DNA of 64,000 nt. Source: Xanthomonas arboricola pv. populi (GTDB lineage Bacteria > Pseudomonadota > Gammaproteobacteria > Xanthomonadales > Xanthomonadaceae). The translations under genes and the position numbers were made by a program. Positions 17,496 to 26,291 of this stretch are shown piece after piece. Where the stretch lies: NCBI RefSeq assembly GCF_002939945.1, contig NZ_MDEB01000003.1:438547-502546 (forward strand). The letters are read 5' to 3'. Each line of letters begins with the position of its first letter. Position 1 is the stretch's first letter. Below the pieces are notes generated by a model. That model was not told the origin of the DNA. It did not search any database and worked only from the letters and a program-made list of their open reading frames with translations.

Positions 17496-19301
17496 TCACT
17501 CGATCGGCTGGTCCAGCATCAGCTCGCGCGCAAAGCGTACCGGTGGGGCGCCGTAGGACAGCATCTGGTCGTGGTACGCCTTCAGGTTGAACGTGTCGCC
17601 CAGTTTGTCCTGCACCGCCTTGCGCGTATCCAGATGCTCCTGCACGCCGACGAAGTAGGTCGGCAGCTGCGCGGACGACAGCTGCGCACGCACCCACTTG
17701 CCCGCCGCTTCGCTTTCCTGCTGGAAGGTGTCGTGGGTCATCAGGTGCATCGCCTTGTCGCGTTCCCAGCCATCCACATGCACGCCTTGATCGAGGATGG
17801 CGTTGGCGATGGTGCGCAGGTAGAACTTGAGCTGCACCAGGTGGAACAGCGGGTCGTTATCCAGATAGCCCTGTTCCTGCATCATGCGTTCGGTGTACAC
17901 CGCCCAGCCTTCGGCGAACATGCCCGAGCGCAGCACCGCGCGCAGCGTGGAGGGGAACTTGGCCGAATGCCAGCCTTCCAGGTAATGGCCCGGGGTGCCT
18001 TCGTGGATGCTGAGCAGGTGGATCATGCGGCTGTTGTATTCGCGCAGGAACGAATCGACCTGCTGCTCGTTCCAGTCGTCGGGAATCGGCGAGACCGCAT
18101 AGAAGGTCTTGAGATTCTTGTCGAGCGGGCCGGGCGAATCGCAGTACGCCACCGCCACGCCGCGCTGGAATTCCGGCATCAGGATGATGTCCACCGGCGA
18201 ATCGGGCAGCGTCATCAGATCCTTCTGGCGCACGAACTCGGTGGACTGCGCCAGTGCGGCCTTGGCGTTATCGACGACCTTGTCGCGTGCCGGCTTGTCT
18301 GCATAGGCCAGTTCCAGCGCCGCCTCGATGGCGGCCTGCTGCTGGTCGTCGTTGGGCGTCTCGGGCAGTTTGGGTGCGCCGGGCTTGTCCTTGAGCACCG
18401 TGCGGGCAATGCCGTACATCTCGCTGCGGACGCGCTTGAGCTCGGACTCGGCGCGCTGTTTGATCTCGGCGCGCGACAGCGACGACAGCAGCGCGAATTT
18501 CAGCTTCTGATCGTAAATCTGCGCACCGACGCGGAAATCGCCCTTGGCATTGGGCACCAGCACGGTATCCAGCCAGGTCTGCTGCTCGGCCACGGCCTTG
18601 CGCAGATTGTCGATGGCGGCCTGCGCGCGGGCCGCTTCGATCGGGCCGAGCTGGCCGATGTTCGGCGCGATGAAGGTGTCGACGATGCTGAGGATGCCCT
18701 TGTTCTGCTTGGCCACCGTTTCGGCATGGATCTTGGGCACGCGGGCCGGGTCCAGGTTTTCGCGCGCCTGCGCGAAGATGCCGGGAATCTTCTCCATGCG
18801 CTGCGTGGCCGAGGTCAGGCGCTCGGGCAGCGGCGCGAAGTCGCGCGCCATCAGGCCATACAGCGCGCTGCCGGCCAGGCCGTTGTAGACCTGCGGGTCC
18901 CAGGCCCAGCTCTGCAGCACTTCGGTGTTCCAGATTTCCGATTGCAGCTGGTTGCGCAAAATGGCCGCATCGACCTGGTTCTCGCGCGACAGCTTGGCCA
19001 CCTCGATGGCGTCCAGGTCGGACAGCAATGCCTTGCCGGCCTCCAGGCTGCGCTGGCGGCCGGCGCTGCTCAGATCGTCGATCTGCGTGTCGAAGCGGTG
19101 ATCGCCGGTCTGGGTGGCGGTGACCGGTGACAGCTGCATCCAGGTGTCGAGCGCGCGCTTGGACAGCGCCGCAAAGCGCGCATCCGGCGTCTGCGCATCC
19201 TGCGTCGCGGCATCAGGGGTGCCGGCGCGCGGCGATTGGGGCTGTTGCTGGCAAGCGCCGAGGCCGGCGAGCAGGGCGAGGACAAGCAGACGTTGACGCA
19301 T
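17496..19301 (-). CDS. DUF885 lipoprotein, probable zinc metallopeptidase
   Basis: A 601-residue protein with a lipoprotein signal peptide (MRQRLLVLALLAGLGAC, lipid-attached Cys17). The C-terminal half has IHEGTPGHYLEGWHS, the HExxxGH-like motif of DUF885, followed by FAEGWAVYTERMM, whose Glu could be the third zinc ligand. The family is related to M3-like gluzincin peptidases and is usually periplasmic or outer-membrane attached in gammaproteobacteria. Its substrate is unknown. ATG 19301 is 97 bases from the GFA gene on the other strand, so the two share a promoter region. Its 3' end runs into the composite repeat. Confidence 0.9.
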   Translation of the reverse strand: MRQRLLVLALLAGLGACQQQPQSPRAGTPDAATQDAQTPDARFAALSKRALDTWMQLSPVTATQTGDHRFDTQIDDLSSAGRQRSLEAGKALLSDLDAIEVAKLSRENQVDAAILRNQLQSEIWNTEVLQSWAWDPQVYNGLAGSALYGLMARDFAPLPERLTSATQRMEKIPGIFAQARENLDPARVPKIHAETVAKQNKGILSIVDTFIAPNIGQLGPIEAARAQAAIDNLRKAVAEQQTWLDTVLVPNAKGDFRVGAQIYDQKLKFALLSSLSRAEIKQRAESELKRVRSEMYGIARTVLKDKPGAPKLPETPNDDQQQAAIEAALELAYADKPARDKVVDNAKAALAQSTEFVRQKDLMTLPDSPVDIILMPEFQRGVAVAYCDSPGPLDKNLKTFYAVSPIPDDWNEQQVDSFLREYNSRMIHLLSIHEGTPGHYLEGWHSAKFPSTLRAVLRSGMFAEGWAVYTERMMQEQGYLDNDPLFHLVQLKFYLRTIANAILDQGVHVDGWERDKAMHLMTHDTFQQESEAAGKWVRAQLSSAQLPTYFVGVQEHLDTRKAVQDKLGDTFNLKAYHDQMLSYGAPPVRFARELMLDQPIE

Positions 19302-19398
19302 GGTGGATTCCGATGGAAGCAATCGGCCAGCATAGGCATGTGCGCGCTTGTCCGCATCCGCCATTGGTTTAGAGTGGCCGCTTCCAAGGAGGATCACC

Positions 19399-19755
19399 AT
19401 GCACGACGCCGGTAGCTGTCATTGCGGACGCATTGCGTTCGACCTGGAGAGCGATGCGCCAATCACCGAGGCGTACGACTACGATTGTGGGTCATGCCGT
19501 CGCCGTGGCGGCCTGCGGCGGTTCGGCATGCGTGCCCAATTGCGCACGCCGGCTGAGCCCGACGCGCTGGGAATCTACCGCCTCAATCGACAGCATATCG
19601 ATCACCATCACTGCCCGCAGTGCGGCAGTGCGCCCCTCGGCGAGAGTCTGAATCCCGACACTGGCGAGGCCGGCATGGCGGTCAGCTCGCGCTGTGTGCC
19701 GGGGCTGGATCTGGCCGCGCTAAGCGTGCACGCGGTCGCTGGAGCCAGCCGATGA
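19399..19755 (+). CDS. GFA-family (CENP-V/GFA) cysteine-rich protein
   Basis: A 118-residue zinc-type protein. Cys pairs occur in order: SCHCGRIAFDL, DCGSCRRRGG and HHCPQCGSAPLGE, matching the GFA domain of glutathione-dependent formaldehyde-activating enzymes and relatives. Enzymatic activity is not established for most family members, and I would not infer formaldehyde metabolism. The start is well defined: AAGGAGGATCACC precedes ATG 19399. Its stop overlaps the next gene's ATG (ATGA at 19752-19755), so the lipoprotein gene downstream is translationally coupled to it. It is transcribed away from the DUF885 gene. Confidence 0.85.
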   Translation: MHDAGSCHCGRIAFDLESDAPITEAYDYDCGSCRRRGGLRRFGMRAQLRTPAEPDALGIYRLNRQHIDHHHCPQCGSAPLGESLNPDTGEAGMAVSSRCVPGLDLAALSVHAVAGASR

Positions 19756-20549
19756 GGCGCGGGATGCAGCGGTACGCGGCCGGATTGCTGCTGAGCTGGG
19801 CGCTGAGCGGATGTGCCAGGCCGTCGGCGGAGATGGCGGCAGACGGCGGCGCGCCGGCGCCACCCGTCGCGCAGGGCAACGCCCTGGCGTATGAGCACGA
19901 TGTGCGCATCGTGCTGCCGGCCGATCAGATCGGTCAACGCATTGCGGCGGTGCGCACTGCCTGCCAGTCGGCGCAATTCGGCGACTGCGCGCTGCTGGCG
20001 GTCGAGCAGACCGGTGGGCGCGACCCCAGTGGCAGCGTCAGCGTGCGTGTGGTGCCCGACGGCATCGAGCCGCTGGTGCAATTGGCCGGCCAGCAGGGCG
20101 ATGTCGCCGCGCGCAGTACGCGTGCCGAGGATCTGGCACAGCAGATCGCCGACACCGGCCTGGCGCGGGCGCGCCTGCAGAAAGAACACGCACGCCTGCT
20201 CGAACTGCAGCAACGCCGCGACCTGGCCGTGACCGATCTGCTCGCCCTGTCCAAGCGGCTGGCCGAGATCGAAGCCGAAGCGCAACAGGCCCAGCAGGAC
20301 GCCGCGCAGCAGCAACGGCGCGTGCGCACGCAGCTGCTGACGCTCAATTTCCGTGGGACCGGGGGCGAGCAGGGCAGGGGCGAGATTGCCGGGGCGGCGG
20401 CCGAGTTCGGCCAGGTCTTCGCGTCCAGCGTGGCCTTCGTGATCCGCGCAGTGGCGGCGTTGCTGCCGGTGGCGGTGGTGGGTCTGATCGTCGGCTGGCT
20501 GCTGCTGCAGGCATGGCGCTGGCGTGCGCGGCGGCGCCGGATGTCCTGA
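19752..20549 (+). CDS. DUF4349 lipoprotein with coiled coil
   Basis: A 265-residue protein with a lipoprotein signal (LLLSWALSGC, Cys at about 22). A DUF4349 region follows, with YEHDVRIVLPADQIGQRI and a long coiled coil from about 130 to 200 (ARLQKEHARLLELQQRRDLA, then AEIEAEAQQAQQDAAQQQ). A C-terminal membrane helix (about 240-258, ALLPVAVVGLIVGWLLLQAW) ends in a very basic tail. Having both a lipid anchor and a C-terminal helix suggests it is held at the inner membrane facing the periplasm. The start overlaps the GFA stop. A strong terminator follows at once. Confidence 0.85.
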   Translation: MRRGMQRYAAGLLLSWALSGCARPSAEMAADGGAPAPPVAQGNALAYEHDVRIVLPADQIGQRIAAVRTACQSAQFGDCALLAVEQTGGRDPSGSVSVRVVPDGIEPLVQLAGQQGDVAARSTRAEDLAQQIADTGLARARLQKEHARLLELQQRRDLAVTDLLALSKRLAEIEAEAQQAQQDAAQQQRRVRTQLLTLNFRGTGGEQGRGEIAGAAAEFGQVFASSVAFVIRAVAALLPVAVVGLIVGWLLLQAWRWRARRRRMS

Positions 20550-20554
20550 TCGAC

Positions 20555-20596
20555 CGCGCGGCTGGTCGGCGATGCCGCACCAGCCGCGCGTGTTTT
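20555..20596 (+). terminator. Intrinsic terminator after the DUF4349 gene
   Basis: CGCGCGGCTGGT (20555-20566) pairs perfectly with ACCAGCCGCGCG (20579-20590); the loop can itself pair as CGGC/GCCG. TGTTTT follows. It begins six bases after the DUF4349 stop codon and ends the GFA-DUF4349 unit. Confidence 0.85.
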
Positions 20597-20749
20597 GGAA
20601 AGGCGCTTACGTCAGGCAGTTACTGGATGCGTTGCGGGGGCGTACGTCGCGATAAGTTACGCCGTTCGTATGCGATGGCAGTGCAGCGCGTCGCGTGCAA
20701 CATCTCCAGACACCGACTGCACGGGCAGCGCAGTCGGTAAGAAGCGCGT

Positions 20750-21043
20750 TCAACCTTCGTCGAGTTCGTACTCGACAAACACGTCCAGCTGCAGGGCCAG
20801 TTCCTGCACGGCGTCGCGCACCTTCTGGGCAGTGGCGTCGTTGCCGGCTTCCACTTCGAATTCGTGGCTGCCCGGACCTTCATCGTCGGACAGGCCGGCC
20901 GAGCTGGAATCGTCGTCGTCCAAATGCGGCATCAGATCGTCGACTTCTTCCACGTGCTCGATGCCTTCGATGCTCTGCAGCAGGTTGGCGATGGCACGCG
21001 CGTCGTCGTCGGTGCCGGTGATACGCATGCGAAGAGTGGGCAT
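20750..21043 (-). CDS. Acidic hypothetical protein
   Basis: Encodes 97 residues. I do not recognise a named family. The N-terminus (MPTLRMRITGTDDDARAIAN, then LLQSIEGIEHVEEVDDLM) has the alternating pattern of a small ferredoxin-like or ACT-like alpha/beta fold. It is interrupted by an acidic insert (HLDDDDSSSAGLSDDEG) and resumes with ATAQKVRDAVQELALQLDVF. Net charge is strongly negative. There is no signal peptide. ATG 21043 follows the plus-strand CCCAGGACGTTCC, read as GGAACGTCCTGGG, giving no clear ribosome site. It is transcribed alone, convergent with the DUF4349 gene across a terminator. Function is unknown. Confidence 0.75.
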   Translation of the reverse strand: MPTLRMRITGTDDDARAIANLLQSIEGIEHVEEVDDLMPHLDDDDSSSAGLSDDEGPGSHEFEVEAGNDATAQKVRDAVQELALQLDVFVEYELDEG

Positions 21044-21131
21044 GGGAACGTCCTGGGGATTGGGGAGCTAAAGCCTAGGCACCGACAGGACAACACGAGG
21101 TGATGGTGTACGTTAGATGCTCCATCGAGTA

Positions 21132-21440
21132 TGTAACCCCTCGAGCGCTTTTGCCGCTCGAGCTAAAGCCCCTTTCCTGTGGGGTGCCAAGGCAACGCGT
21201 GCGCGCCACTGACGCGCGCGTCTTCAGATCCCCCCCCCCGGCGCAACCAAAAACCCCTCTCCAGCGGGAGAGGGGTGGAGGGTACGAGGCGAAGCGACAC
21301 GTGCACTCAAACTCCGCCAGGCTTCGCTCGTACCCTCATCCGCCCCTTCGGGGTCCCTTCTCCCGGAGGGAGAAGGGACAGCCGCTCCAGGCTTTGCTGC
21401 TCCCTTCGGATACCTTCTCCCCGTGAAGGGGACAATGTCC
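21132..21440. repeat. Composite intergenic repeat, copy 2
   Basis: The 462 bases between the acidic gene and the LysR gene hold no gene. They contain: a perfect 8-bp hairpin CTCGAGCG/CGCTCGAG (21140-21162); module A (21171-21197); a run of ten C (21230-21239); a 9-bp hairpin CCCCTCTCC/GGGAGAGGGG (21254-21275); an inverted pair GGGTACGAGGCGAAGC (about 21280) and GCTTCGCTCGTACCC (about 21321); module B (21332-21377); then another CCTTCTCCCCG-type arm. Modules A and B recur at 17241-17464. The structure resembles a REP/BIME-type mosaic. Confidence 0.75.
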
Positions 21441-21505
21441 CGGAGGCAGAAACGCAGAAGTAATGCGCGCGCAGGGGTGTATGCAAGGATGATTCCTGCG
21501 CAACC

Positions 21506-22498
21506 TCATTCCGTTGCCGACGCCTTGCGCGATCGTGGACGCACACGCGGTTCACGCAATGTCTCGCTCGCCGGCAACGCCACCAGCTCCGCCGGCAGTG
21601 CCGGCATCGGGGTGCGCTCGTCCAGGGCCTCGCGCTTGAGCCAGTCGATAAACGCCGTTGCCGCAGGTCCAGGGACGCGGTGGCTGGGGTGCACGATGTA
21701 GTAGGCGTAGCGTGCCTTGAGGGTGGGGCCTGGCAGGCGCACCAGCTCGTAACGCTGCAGATACGGTTGGGCGATGTGCTTGCGCGCCAGGACCGCGCCC
21801 AGGCCATAGACCGCCGCGCGCATCGCGTCGGTGCTGTCGTTGAAGGTGTGCATCGGCGGCAGCGTGGTGCCGCGTACCTGCGCGGCGCGGAACCAGTCGC
21901 GCCAGCCCTGCGGCGACATGTCGGTCAGCAACGGCAATTGTGCGATCTGCGCCGGCGTGCGCAGCGCGGCGACCTCCGGCAGCGACGGCGAGGCCACCGG
22001 AAACAGTTCGTCGTCCATCAGATGATGCGAGGTCAATCCGGGCCAGGCGCCCTGACCATAGCGGATGCCGAGATCCGGGCCGCCTTCTTCGAAGCGCGAA
22101 AATGCCGCATCCGATTGCAGATCCATGCGGATATGCGGGTGCGCGCGACAGAAGCGCGGCAGCCGCGGCAACAGCCAGCAATACGACAGCGAGCGCAAGG
22201 TGGTCACGCGCAGCGGGATGGCGTCTTCGCGCGGATGCAGGTTGCCGGCCACGGAGGCGATGTCGGCCAACGCTGCGGTGGCGGCATCGGCGAGCTGGCG
22301 GCCCTCGGCGGTGAGCTTGACCCCGCGCGGCAAGCGCTGGAACAGGGGCACGCCAAGCAGCGCTTCGAGCTTGCGCACATGGTGGCTGACCGCACTGGCG
22401 GTCAGATGCAGTTCTTCGGCGGCATGCGCGAAGTTCTGGTGACGCGCGGCGGCGGCGAACACGCCCAGCGCGGGTAACAGGGTGGGGCGCAGGTTCAT
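21506..22498 (-). CDS. LysR-family transcriptional regulator, GcvA-like
   Basis: A 330-residue regulator. The N-terminal helix-turn-helix spans about 5-62 (FAAAARHQNFAHAAEELHLT, then ASAVSHHVRKLEALLG and VPLFQRLPRG). The substrate-binding domain follows to about 295, and the C-terminal 35 residues are Arg/Pro-rich and probably disordered. The spacing and the FQRLPRGVKLT segment are typical of GcvA-type members. It lies head-to-head with an EamA exporter gene (170 bases between starts), the classic arrangement for a LysR protein controlling its neighbour. ATG 22498 is preferred over an upstream in-frame codon at 22582. Confidence 0.88.
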   Translation of the reverse strand: MNLRPTLLPALGVFAAAARHQNFAHAAEELHLTASAVSHHVRKLEALLGVPLFQRLPRGVKLTAEGRQLADAATAALADIASVAGNLHPREDAIPLRVTTLRSLSYCWLLPRLPRFCRAHPHIRMDLQSDAAFSRFEEGGPDLGIRYGQGAWPGLTSHHLMDDELFPVASPSLPEVAALRTPAQIAQLPLLTDMSPQGWRDWFRAAQVRGTTLPPMHTFNDSTDAMRAAVYGLGAVLARKHIAQPYLQRYELVRLPGPTLKARYAYYIVHPSHRVPGPAATAFIDWLKREALDERTPMPALPAELVALPASETLREPRVRPRSRKASATE

Positions 22499-22668
22499 CG
22501 AGGCATGAGTGAGATTTGTGGCTCGCCTCGATACTACGCGCTTGTCGCGCCTGCGGTTGCAATCGATGCTGCGGTACCCCATCGCGATGATCGTGCCATG
22601 TCCGTCTGCCTGCCTGATGTTGTCTTTAGCGGTCTCAGCACATCGCGGCAGCTTGCGCAGGTGGGCCG

Positions 22669-23556
22669 ATGAGCGTGCAACCGGCGACGCAGCCGGCGGT
22701 TACGACACGCGAATGGCGCACCCCACTGGAGCTGGGGTTTCTCGGCATCGTCTGGGGCTGCTCGTTCCTGTTCATGCGCGTAGCTGCACCCAGGTTCGGC
22801 ACCGTGGCGCTGGTGGAGATCCGCCTGGCGCTCGGGGCGTTGGTGCTGTTGCCGTTCCTGTGGCTGGCGCGTGAGCGCTTCCCCCTGCGTCGCTGGCCGA
22901 TGCTGGCAGCGATCGGCGTGCTCAATTCCGCGTTGCCGTTCCTGCTGTTCGCCTGGGGCGCGCAACACGCGCCGGCCGCGATCGGTGCGATCTGCAATGC
23001 GATGACCGTGTTGTTCACCGCATTGATCGCCTTCCTGTTCTTTGGCGAGAAGATCGGCACGCGTCGCGCGCTGGCCTTACTGATCGGTTTCATCGGCGTG
23101 CTGGTGCTGGCCACCGGCAAGTCGGCAGGGTTGAGCGTGGGACCGGCGGCACTGGCGGGCGCCACCGCGTCGCTGCTGTACGGCATCGGCTACAACCTGG
23201 TGAAGCGCCACATGGGCGATTTGCCACCGGCTGCATCGGCGGCGTCCACGCTGGGCTGCAGCGCGCTGCTGCTGGCACCGCTGGCCTGGTGGCAGTGGCC
23301 GACCGCGCCGGTACCGGCAGTGGCCTGGGTCTGCGCCACCGCGTTGGGCGTGGTGTGCACCGGATTGGCGTTCCTGATGTACTACCGCCTGATCCAGCGC
23401 ATCGGCCCGGCGCGCGCCTCCACGGTGACCTATCTGGTGCCGGTGTTCGGTGCATTGCTGGCCTGGTCGCTGCTGGGCGAACCGTTGACCTGGACCATGC
23501 TGGTGGCCGCGGTGCTGATCCTGGGCAGCGTCGCCTTCAGCCAGCGCGCCCGCTAA
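22669..23556 (+). CDS. EamA/DMT-superfamily transporter next to a LysR gene
   Basis: A 295-residue protein with ten predicted helices in two EamA repeats. LGFLGIVWGCSFLFMRVAAP opens repeat 1. LVPVFGALLAWSLLGEPLTW closes repeat 2, containing the family's conserved Gly-Glu. It is more typical of RhaT/YdcZ-type amino-acid or metabolite exporters than of the paralogue at 8394-9341, but the substrate is unknown. The divergent LysR gene is the likely regulator, which would respond to the exported metabolite. The stop is followed directly by a GATTCCC heptamer array. Confidence 0.88.
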   Translation: MSVQPATQPAVTTREWRTPLELGFLGIVWGCSFLFMRVAAPRFGTVALVEIRLALGALVLLPFLWLARERFPLRRWPMLAAIGVLNSALPFLLFAWGAQHAPAAIGAICNAMTVLFTALIAFLFFGEKIGTRRALALLIGFIGVLVLATGKSAGLSVGPAALAGATASLLYGIGYNLVKRHMGDLPPAASAASTLGCSALLLAPLAWWQWPTAPVPAVAWVCATALGVVCTGLAFLMYYRLIQRIGPARASTVTYLVPVFGALLAWSLLGEPLTWTMLVAAVLILGSVAFSQRAR

Positions 23557-23577
23557 GCCAGCGCGCCCCGCTTTTAC

Positions 23578-23610
23578 GATTCCCGATTCCCGATTCCCGA
23601 TTCCCGATTC
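23578..23610. repeat. GATTCCC heptamer array
   Basis: Four perfect GATTCCC units and a partial fifth lie between the EamA stop and the end of the convergent cyclophilin gene. The same heptamer occurs in arrays at 32060, 40876, 40991 and 47372. Confidence 0.9.
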
Positions 23611-24514
23611 AGCCCGCCGGCGGCGCCCGCACCGGCAACGGCACATTGCACAGATCGATATGCCCGGCCGGGCGCTTGTAGAAATCGTCCTTGCGATTGC
23701 GGCGCGCTTCGGCCACATCGCGGAAGGTCCGGCTGTCGGTACGCAGCAACTGCAGTGGCGTGCGTTCGGGCGAGGGCACTTCGCTGGCCAGGCGAATGGC
23801 GCGGATCGGCGAGCGCTGCGCGGGGTCTTCGTAGAAACCCATCGGGTCCGGGCCACGCGGGATCACGCTGAGCAACTCCATGCCCTTGACCACGCGGCCG
23901 ACCACGGTGATGTTGCGGTCAAGCTGGCGCGGCGATTGCCCGGTGACCACATACAGCTCGGCGCCGATGCTGCTGTCTTCGTCGTTGTTGCGGCCGGCGC
24001 CCAGGGTGCCGTAGCAATGCGCCAGCCAGGTCTTGCCGCTGGCGCTGTCGCGCCCGACCGGGAAGCCGTCGACAAAGCCCACCTGCGCTGCCCAGCCATC
24101 GCTGTCGGGCAGGCGCTGGAAGTCCAGCCCCTGCGATGGGCGTTCAAATTCGGCCGGCAGGTGCGTCTTCGCCGAGCCCAGCGACTTGGCCTTGGCCGCC
24201 GTCTCGCCATCCGGGTCGCCGAACTGCACCACGAAGTTGTCCTGCGAGCGATAGATGCTGAGCCCGTCCCAGAAGCGTTCGTGTGCCAGCGTGCGGATAT
24301 TGCCCACGTGCGCCGGCGTAAACTGCGGCGCCAGCTCGATGATGACCCGTCCGCCATCCAGCTCCAGGTACAGCGTGCGCTCGGGGTCGAGCACGCGCCA
24401 TGCGCTGGCCGGCGAGGCGTCCAGGATCTGTTGCGGGCTGCGATAGGCCGCGTTGGCGGCAATCGGTAACACCAGGGCAAGCAGGCAGGCGGAAGCAACA
24501 GTGCGCAGCAGCAT
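23609..24514 (-). CDS. Secreted cyclophilin-type peptidyl-prolyl isomerase
   Basis: A 301-residue protein with a signal peptide ([13 protein letters not shown], cleavage after about residue 23). The cyclophilin domain starts at [20 protein letters not shown], continues through [20 protein letters not shown] and a [11 protein letters not shown] segment, and includes a family-length insertion before [12 protein letters not shown]. It would catalyse cis-trans isomerisation of proline bonds in the periplasm. The active-site Arg of canonical cyclophilins (FHR) is replaced here by IYRSQDN, so Arg may still be present at Y-R. ATG 24514 fits the signal peptide; longer frames are Arg/Ala-rich without support. 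Confidence 0.85.
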   Translation of the reverse strand: MLLRTVASACLLALVLPIAANAAYRSPQQILDASPASAWRVLDPERTLYLELDGGRVIIELAPQFTPAHVGNIRTLAHERFWDGLSIYRSQDNFVVQFGDPDGETAAKAKSLGSAKTHLPAEFERPSQGLDFQRLPDSDGWAAQVGFVDGFPVGRDSASGKTWLAHCYGTLGAGRNNDEDSSIGAELYVVTGQSPRQLDRNITVVGRVVKGMELLSVIPRGPDPMGFYEDPAQRSPIRAIRLASEVPSPERTPLQLLRTDSRTFRDVAEARRNRKDDFYKRPAGHIDLCNVPLPVRAPPAG

Positions 24515-24694
24515 GAAGGCAGCCAGTCGGGAAGAAGCCTGATTCTTGACCAATGCGCGCAGGGGCGCAAAGCGTGGGTTCGCAACGCGCGGCATCGACG
24601 ACGTATGCGCCGTGAATGCCGGCCGACCCATGCCTGCCCACAGAAGTCAGTGCCCAGCATGCGCCGGCGCTGCAATCGCGCGCCGGTCTGCCGG

Positions 24695-25180
24695 TCAGCG
24701 CGCCGGCTTGCGTTTGACGTAGAGCTGTTTGCGCACGCGTGCCACCACCTCGCCATCGCGGTTGTGCACGCTGTTTTCGAACCAACGCAGGTACTTCTCG
24801 CCAGTGGCGGTGGCATCGCGCAACTCGTTCAGCACGCTATCGTCGATGACGAAATCCGCGCTCACCGTGCCGCGCCCGGGTTTGACGAACTCGATGCTGC
24901 CGGCCTTGTCCCACACGTAGTAGTCGCGCCCCAGATTCTGCATGGTCAGCAGCATCCAGAACGGGTCGGTCATCGCGAACAGGCTGCCGCCGAAATGGGT
25001 GCCGACGTAATTGCGATTCCACGGCCGCTGGCGCAGCTCCACGCGGGCATGGCGATAGTCGGCCGACAACGCGGTGACGTGGATCCCGGCGAACAGGTAC
25101 GGCGGCCACAGGTTGAGACCGAGCGTGAACAGGGAAGCGCGCATGCGGCCAGGGTCCATGTCAGGGCGGGTCTGCAGCAT
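24695..25180 (-). CDS. DUF4442 hotdog-fold protein
   Basis: A 161-residue protein. NRNYVGTHFGGSLFAMTDPF is the hallmark of the DUF4442 group of hotdog-fold proteins, which are related to acyl-CoA thioesterases. A hydrophobic start (LGLNLWPPYLFAGIHVTALS) forms the first part of the fold. An esterase activity on CoA or ACP thioesters is plausible, but the catalytic residues of characterised families are not obvious. The ATG at 25180 gives a natural length; MDPGRMRAS at 25159 is an alternative. It is on the same strand as, and 63 bases after, the thioredoxin-TPR gene. Confidence 0.82.
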   Translation of the reverse strand: MLQTRPDMDPGRMRASLFTLGLNLWPPYLFAGIHVTALSADYRHARVELRQRPWNRNYVGTHFGGSLFAMTDPFWMLLTMQNLGRDYYVWDKAGSIEFVKPGRGTVSADFVIDDSVLNELRDATATGEKYLRWFENSVHNRDGEVVARVRKQLYVKRKPAR

Positions 25181-25243
25181 GCCATTTGCATACGTATGGT
25201 GGTTGTTGCGGTGCCGGCAGACCGGGGGCCGTGCCGGCCGCGC

Positions 25244-26101
25244 TTAAAACACCAGCGACGACATCTTGCGGCGGTAGCGGCCGACCAGGTCTTCGTCTTC
25301 GATCACCCGAAACGCATCGATCAGGCTACGTCGCGGCAGGTTGTCGTCGAAGGCACGGTCCTGCCGCAGCATTTCCAGGAACTGCTCCAGCGCGGCCTCG
25401 TCGTGGCCGTCGAGCAGGTGGCGCACGCCAAGCAGATGGCGCGCGCGCAGGTCGGCGCCGCTGGCGGCAACGGCGGCCTGCAGGGCGTCGGCATCCGGCG
25501 CATCCTTGAGCACATTGGCAAAGCTCAGCCGGGCCTTGGCGCGCACCGCACGGTCGTCGGTGGCCAGGTTGGCGGGCAGCGCGTCGATCAACTGCTCGGC
25601 CTCGGCGGTGTCGCCGGTCTTGAGCAGCGCCAGCGCCAGATCCAGCTTGAGCTCGTCCTTGTCCGGCTCGGCGGCGATCGCCTCACGCAGCGCGGCGACC
25701 TGGTCCTGCGGCTCGAGCGGGGCCGGCGGCAGTTCTTCGGCGACCTGCGGCTCGGCCGGCAGCACACCGTGCTGGGTCAGGAATTCGCGCACCTGGCCTT
25801 CCGGCATCGCGCCCGGGAAGCCGTCGACCAGCTCGCCGCCCTTGACCAGGAATACCGTCGGCACCGAGCGGATCTGGAACGCGGCGGCGATCTGCTGCTC
25901 CTTGTCCACATCGACCTTGGCCAGCTCGAAGGCGCCGTTGTAGTCGGCGGCGAGCTTTTCCAGGATCGGCGTCAACGACTTGCAGGGGCCGCACCAGGTG
26001 GCCCAGAAGTCCACCAGCACCGGTGTCGTCAACGATTTCTGCAGGACCTCGGTCTCGAAGGTGTCGGTGGTGGCATCGAATACGTGCGGCTTGTCGGACA
26101 T
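25244..26101 (-). CDS. Thioredoxin-TPR co-chaperone, CnoX/YbbN type
   Basis: A 285-residue protein. The thioredoxin domain (about 1-110) has an intact WCGPC redox site at 36-40 and the cis-Pro in RSVPTVFLV. The C-terminal half is a tetratricopeptide-type helical array (EAIAAEPDKDELKLDLALAL, then RHLLGVRHLLDGHDEAALEQ). This is the CnoX/YbbN layout. E. coli CnoX has lost the CxxC and acts as a chlorine-activated holdase; versions with CGPC, as in alphaproteobacteria, can also act as reductases. Here both roles appear possible. ATG 26101 is directly upstream of the first conserved segment. Confidence 0.88.
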   Translation of the reverse strand: MSDKPHVFDATTDTFETEVLQKSLTTPVLVDFWATWCGPCKSLTPILEKLAADYNGAFELAKVDVDKEQQIAAAFQIRSVPTVFLVKGGELVDGFPGAMPEGQVREFLTQHGVLPAEPQVAEELPPAPLEPQDQVAALREAIAAEPDKDELKLDLALALLKTGDTAEAEQLIDALPANLATDDRAVRAKARLSFANVLKDAPDADALQAAVAASGADLRARHLLGVRHLLDGHDEAALEQFLEMLRQDRAFDDNLPRRSLIDAFRVIEDEDLVGRYRRKMSSLVF

Positions 26102-26291
26102 GGGCTTCCAGAAGTGATGGCGGCAACAGTGGGAGGTAATGGTGGCAAACCGGGCCGACACAAGGCTGGCCAGGCCAGGCGCACCGGCGTGCGGTCGGCT
26201 GCCATGCCGGAAGGGGTTCACGTCACGCGCGCCCGGCACGACAATGCCGCGTCCTGGCGGCGCAGCCTGCGCCCGGCGTTGGAGCAAGGCA

